A DNA stretch of 64,000 nt from Escallonia rubra (lineage: Eukaryota; Streptophyta; Magnoliopsida; Escalloniales; Escalloniaceae), in contig JAVXUO010001132.1 in NCBI GenBank assembly GCA_033065855.1, forward strand, positions 1 through 64,000, written 5' to 3'. A program made the position numbers and the translations under genes. The notes under the pieces are model-generated. The model was given only the letters and a program-made list of their open reading frames with translations, was not told the DNA's origin and ran no database searches. This document shows, piece by piece, positions 59,494-64,000 of the stretch. Positions within the stretch are counted from its first letter, which is position 1; each line of letters begins with the position of its first letter.

Positions 59494-60185
59494 TCACCGA
59501 ACAGGCACCTTAACCCAACCATTGGCAAAAGCAATGGCCAAGATCACAAAGGGCGTTGACATACCAAATATGATAATGTAGGGAAGGGGTGTCATCATGG
59601 GATTTTCCCCTTTCCTTTCTCCTGCCGCCTGCCAATACCTACAACAAAGAATGGACTCATAATGGAGCTTATGCCAGCCAATGCTAACATTTTGAAGGGC
59701 CACCATTGCAGTGACCATTTGGATAGAAATTTTGAAGCGATTTTCTCTGATGATTAATGCCTACTTTGTTGTTTATCAAAAGCAAGAAAGTAGTTCTATA
59801 GTGCCAGGCAAATGATGCTTTGTATTCTGCATGAAGCAATGTAAGAATCCAGTGTTGAGAGGCTTACTGTTCTGGTTCTTCTTCTTTAGTGATGAATTTC
59901 TTCTTCCCACTTTCTTTGACTTCTCCCTCTCCTCCTCCTAATACCAAAAGATCAGAACTGAAATCAAACATTCTACGCATGAACAAGGGTCTCTCTCTGT
60001 GTGTGTGTGGGAGACTGAATAAAGGAGAAAATGGTTTCAGTCAAACCTAAATTTGCATGAATCTTGAAGTTCTTTGACCTTCTCCCTGTTGGGCAGAAAG
60101 CGGGAGATAAAGACGGTGAAGATGGTCTGGTTGGCAATGGGAGTTTGGTGCTCAGGGAAGAAGAGATGGCCACTTTGGCTGCCAT
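59494..60185 (-). CDS. Small plastid-targeted single-pass membrane protein, unknown function
   Basis: Three exons on the minus strand: 60185-60047, 59937-59868 and 59638-59494. GT-AG introns keep the frame throughout and give 117 aa. The N-terminus (MAAKVAISSSLSTKLPLPTR, then a Ser/Pro-rich stretch and GRRSKNF) is a typical chloroplast transit peptide, with likely cleavage near residues 38-45. The middle is acidic and basic (KKKFITKEEEPEQYWQAAGE). The C-terminus carries a membrane span (LPYIIIFGMSTPFVILAIAF) followed by ANGWVKVPVR. Such proteins usually sit in the thylakoid or envelope membrane, but I do not recognise this one. An upstream in-frame ATG at 60224 would add 13 residues; the 60185 start is preferred because it begins the transit peptide with MAA. 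Confidence 0.82.
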
Positions 60186-60224
60186 TGTTGCTGTCCTTTT
60201 GCAGAGAATTCCTTGGTCCTTCAC

Positions 60225-62128
60225 ATGAACCTTAAAAAGCTATGGATATGAATGTAGTGGCACTGAGCTCTAATTTGATGATCTACACTTCTTTGTTTGA
60301 TTTTGTAGTGCTAACTATTCTGGATACAAACCTTATCCGAGTCCCAACAATATTATGTCCAAGTGGCCCATCTTCCTTCGAGTATAGATATATGTGGTGT
60401 TGAGCCATCCTCTCCGGATAAAATCCATCGCTTTTAGTGGGGGATTTTTTTTTGCTCCTAGAGTTGTACGAAAGCAGCTACAAATTTTCTTATAGTAATA
60501 ATTAATGATCGTTTTTAACAATAATTTTTAGCGGTATCAACCACGGAAGACATTTGACGATCATTAATTGTTGCTATATTGTGAGTTGTAGCTATCTTCT
60601 TATAATCCGGAAAGTAATCAAGATTTTTCCTTTAGTGGGGTAAGTAAGAGTAATTCGCTGTATTTTTTTTGGTATACTACGTAGGATTGTAGTTTAGAAA
60701 TAAAGAATCAGTTAGAGGAATGGACAGTTTCACCTACAACTATGTCTACGAAACGTTCTTACTTTCCACAATCCTGCAAAGCTATATTGTTGGCTTTACA
60801 TTGCCGTAACTCAAACAAACCAAGTGAAAAAGTTAACACCTTGACGACTCACTTGACGGATTCAGAATCACATATACCTCTCACGCACGCTCAGACGAAA
60901 AATGAAAAATAGACTTTATTTTGCATCTACAGCTGGAGATTTCTTAAGCTAGTCTATATCTCTAAAATTTGTTAGACATTACAAGACTTTCTTTTGGAGA
61001 TAAAAGCCCTCTGTTATAATTTTAAGGTGGATATTTGTTATCACTTTTGGGGTTTTTTAACGACATAAAAGTGTCCCTAGACATTGTTACATGCATTTTT
61101 GTAACGTCGCCAGTGATGATAATAGTCCCACTCAATTATAACATCTCAATAAAACTTTACAAAATGTCACTTTTTTTTTAAAGTTATTCTCCGTCTCTGA
61201 AATTTATTATACTTTATAACATGTTGATTTGTCGCTGAAGGATGCCCCAACCCGTTTTCTCCCTTAGGATGGATGGTTTTGCTGTAGGTTCATAATTGGA
61301 AATAATTCATGTTTAGGCTCTATAGAGGAAGCTACAAACCCGGTCTTTTTTCAAGACGAGGCAGGATAATTATAAGTTATTTTTAGGTGTCAACTTTCAA
61401 TAGATTATTTCAACGTGCACATTAATATTAGCAGTACCAAAATCCTATAGGTAATTACAGCGGAAAAAATGTTCGATTGATAAAATGGTGGGAGCTATAT
61501 CAGGATGGGGCATTTTATTCAGTATGATTGGAATGGGTTCCGATTAAATCCTTGATAACTTTGAAAACATGTCATGTATTATGTGTGGAGAGTTTTTAAT
61601 CGGAGAGGGAACGATCCCAACTCCTTCACAACAAATTACTAAGATATACTGTCTAATTTGTGAAACTTGTAGATTTTATTTGTACATGTTTACGGTTTGA
61701 ATTATCTATTCTCGTATATGACAGAGTCATGCTTCCTCTTCTATAGGTAATGCCTTGAAGTCTTAATTCAAGAGAAAATTGAAGGAAAATCATTGATAAA
61801 AGCTAAAAGATGGATTAAATCAACTAAAAGTATTTGTGAATTAAAACAAAAGGAAGTCCAATTCATGGCCACCAAAAATAGCCTCAAAGCTTATGATTTC
61901 GTAAAATAATTTTTAGCGACAGACGTTAAAATTATGTGTCAATAACTCATTCATATGTACATAAAAATAAAAATTGCAGCGTTTGGCTTCACTGAGGTCT
62001 TAGCCAGATAATTCTCCTTACTTAAAAATTGAACATGTTTTCTAAAATTGGTACGTGAAAATTGGTATATGCATGGATGATTTCTATGGTGTTGTCTAAA
62101 AGCAAAACATTGCATCATCGTTTGACTA
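60225..62128. other. AT-rich intergenic sequence with a MITE remnant
   Basis: A degraded TGTCGCTATA-family MITE lies at 60455-60605 (AGTTGTACGAAAGCAGCTAC left, GTTGTAGCTATCTTCTTATA right). Otherwise I see nothing identifiable. Confidence 0.5.
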
Positions 62129-62473
62129 ATGGTTACGGTGACGATCCTCCAACCTAACTATTTTAATTCTATGCGTACTCTGAAATCCTTATGCAACTAC
62201 TTGAGTTTTCCATTATTACCATTTTCTACTAATTTGATGATGACGACTAGCCAATTTGCAAATCAAAGGATGGTTGGAAATTATCCAGAGGATAGGCACT
62301 CAATGATGGAGAACCAAACTTACATAAATGATATGCGCTGCAACGGGTCCACGTCCTTAAAGTACTTATTTAAGTACACTCGCAAGACACAAAAAAGTGA
62401 AATCAAAATTGCTGCGCAAAATGTAGCGAAAGAAAATTTGACAGGATACAACCTAAGTTCAGAAGTTAACTAG
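62129..62473 (+). pseudogene. Possible Helitron helicase-like fragment
   Basis: A 114-codon ORF contains QTYINDMRCNGSTSLKYLFK then YTRKTQKSEIKI, which resembles the INxE...S-x-KYLYKY motif of the plant Helitron Rep/helicase-like N-terminal domain (PF14214 type). The following sequence to about 62950 has several stops. The match is short and from memory, so this is tentative. Confidence 0.3.
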
Positions 62474-64000
62474 ACTAAATTGCCTATAAACATTAATATT
62501 AGCTAAGTTGGATGTACGGGTGTTTTTGTGAGTTATGATTTTTCGCTACTCATAGAGCTTTTTCTTTATATAGATGAATGTCAAATGTTTGTCATTAAAA
62601 ATGGACGTAAGTAATGTCAAAAATATATATCATTTAGTCTAAATTGGCGTTTGAGAAGTACAAATATATTTATCTTCAATAGATGAAACATTTTTGTATT
62701 AACAAGATGTCCAACAAGCTGAATACATTAGTGCCGCAGGAATGTAAATTGATGGAACACTTTCCTATTGACCGAAAAACAGGGAAGGAGTTATTAAAAA
62801 GTTTATCAAGTTGTTTCGTGATTATTTGTATCGAGTTATTTTTCAGAATCTAATGTTATATATGTGTTATGACAAGGTAACCATCATGTTTCCACAAGCA
62901 AAATTTGTTGACTTGAGCCTGTATCCTCACATGACAATTGCTTAGCGAACCATCTATTGAATTTCGTATGTATTCTCCATTAATTTTTTACTTGATTTTT
63001 ACAATGATGCATACTCACTTTTCTAATTATGAACCATCTAAAACATTGATATTTACGTGTATCCCACGTGCACTCAACTAGTCTAATTTAATGGAGTAAA
63101 TATGAGTCGAGCCTGGGCCGAGGTTGTTTGTTTGCCGAATGAGTTAAGACAATCATTTTCCGTTCGTTCTTCTAAAAACTTGAGACCAAATTATCCTGTA
63201 ATCAAATTGAGGTCGAATGAAAAATTGTAAAGTATAAAGAAACGAGATAGATAAGTAAATTGTATCTTTAAACGAGTTTACAGCCCAATTAAAACAAAAA
63301 AAATTGTCGGTAAAAGTATTTTAACGTTAGAGTTAAAAATTATGACGACATTCTTTTATCGTTAAAATATTTAGCGATATATATCTATCTATACTACTTA
63401 TTAAGCCAAAACTTGATTTGGTGTAATATTTTTTTGGTATTACATAACTACCAACCTATAATGATGACAAGTGGCTTTTCAAATTTTTTTTTTTAAAAAG
63501 ACACAAAATAAAAATCTTAATTAGTAACTAATTACCTACAAAAATATGTTTATTTTTCACAAGTTAAAATTCATCAGAAAATATAGTTAAAAAAAATTTA
63601 AAGGTTACGTTTGATACGATAATCATATTTTGCTAACTTATTTTCTGTTATTTAAGATTCATTTGCTAACTTATTTTTTGTTATTTAAGATTCATCTTAC
63701 TGAATATGACAATAAATGTACATGTAATGTTTGATTTTTTTTAACAAAATTTTACTATTAATTTTATTTTTACACGTCGTGTGTGCTATGATGACTCGTT
63801 TTTTTCTGTTAAAGCAGAGTTGCGGTAGAACTGTACCTATATAAAAGCAAATTTGTTCCCTAGCTTAGGGGGATTGCAAAATTTAATTTTTTGAAGTAAC
63901 TGTCTGGACTGTTTGAAGAACAGTTTGAAAAACATCTTTGCTCTTCTTTCTTCCACTCGCCCTTTTCTTCGGAAGACATGTTTGCCCTTCCTTGACCTCA
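62474..64000. other. AT-rich intergenic sequence at the window end
   Basis: Short MITE-like words (TTAGCGATATATATC near 63372) and a TATA-like CTATATAAAAGC near 63839 are present. No coding region follows before the window ends. Confidence 0.45.

Overview
This is a TE-rich stretch of a flowering-plant nuclear genome, probably a eudicot. Support for this is the plant-type genes with GT-AG introns (an NF-YB transcription factor, an SnRK1 beta subunit, a small plastid-targeted protein), long AT-rich spacers, and nested hAT, MULE, PIF/Harbinger-like, LINE, SINE and Ty3/gypsy sequences. I cannot name the species. There are no bacterial features, CRISPR arrays, rRNA genes or free-standing tRNA genes.

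Only four host genes look intact: an intronless NF-YB3-like gene (12250-12873, +); an acidic membrane protein of unknown function (18724-19452, -); a four-coding-exon SnRK1 beta subunit (53203-57291, +); and a three-exon gene for a 117-residue plastid-targeted single-pass membrane protein (59494-60185, -).

Region by region. 1-5611: a hAT-type element carrying a second copy of its own family and a MULE, the MULE itself split by a 3.4-kb solo LTR. 7552-9699: the same hAT family with two further nested insertions. 10399-11048: another hAT. 14304-15475: a 1.17-kb Pack-MULE holding fragments of two host genes (ALOG/LSH and chloroplast Hsp70). 22262-23684: a 5'-truncated LINE with target-site duplications. 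24113-26802: a three-level transposon nest followed by another hAT. 28.8-31.5 kb: a GC-rich retroelement-like segment with three consecutive tandem-repeat arrays. 31758-31899: a tRNA-derived SINE. 36.0-36.5 kb: a three-unit tandem array. 37140-38469: a second Pack-MULE carrying a trihelix-factor fragment. 39742-40322: a third copy of the 10-kb hAT family. 40.5-41.9 kb: a hAT transposase remnant. 41.9-49.65 kb: a decayed Tat-lineage Ty3/gypsy element with an apparent antisense extra ORF and a tandem-repeat 3' region. 51043-52399: a third gene-fragment-bearing MULE. Beyond 60.3 kb there is AT-rich sequence with MITE and possible Helitron remnants.

The main theme is repeated capture of host exons by MULEs: three elements with perfect 9-bp target-site duplications and long inverted ends each carry GC-rich, protein-like fragments, and fragments from different genes are juxtaposed in one element. 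The four host genes are unrelated in function and show no operon-like organisation. Exon boundaries and element ends were read by eye; family assignments rest on remembered motifs, not searches.
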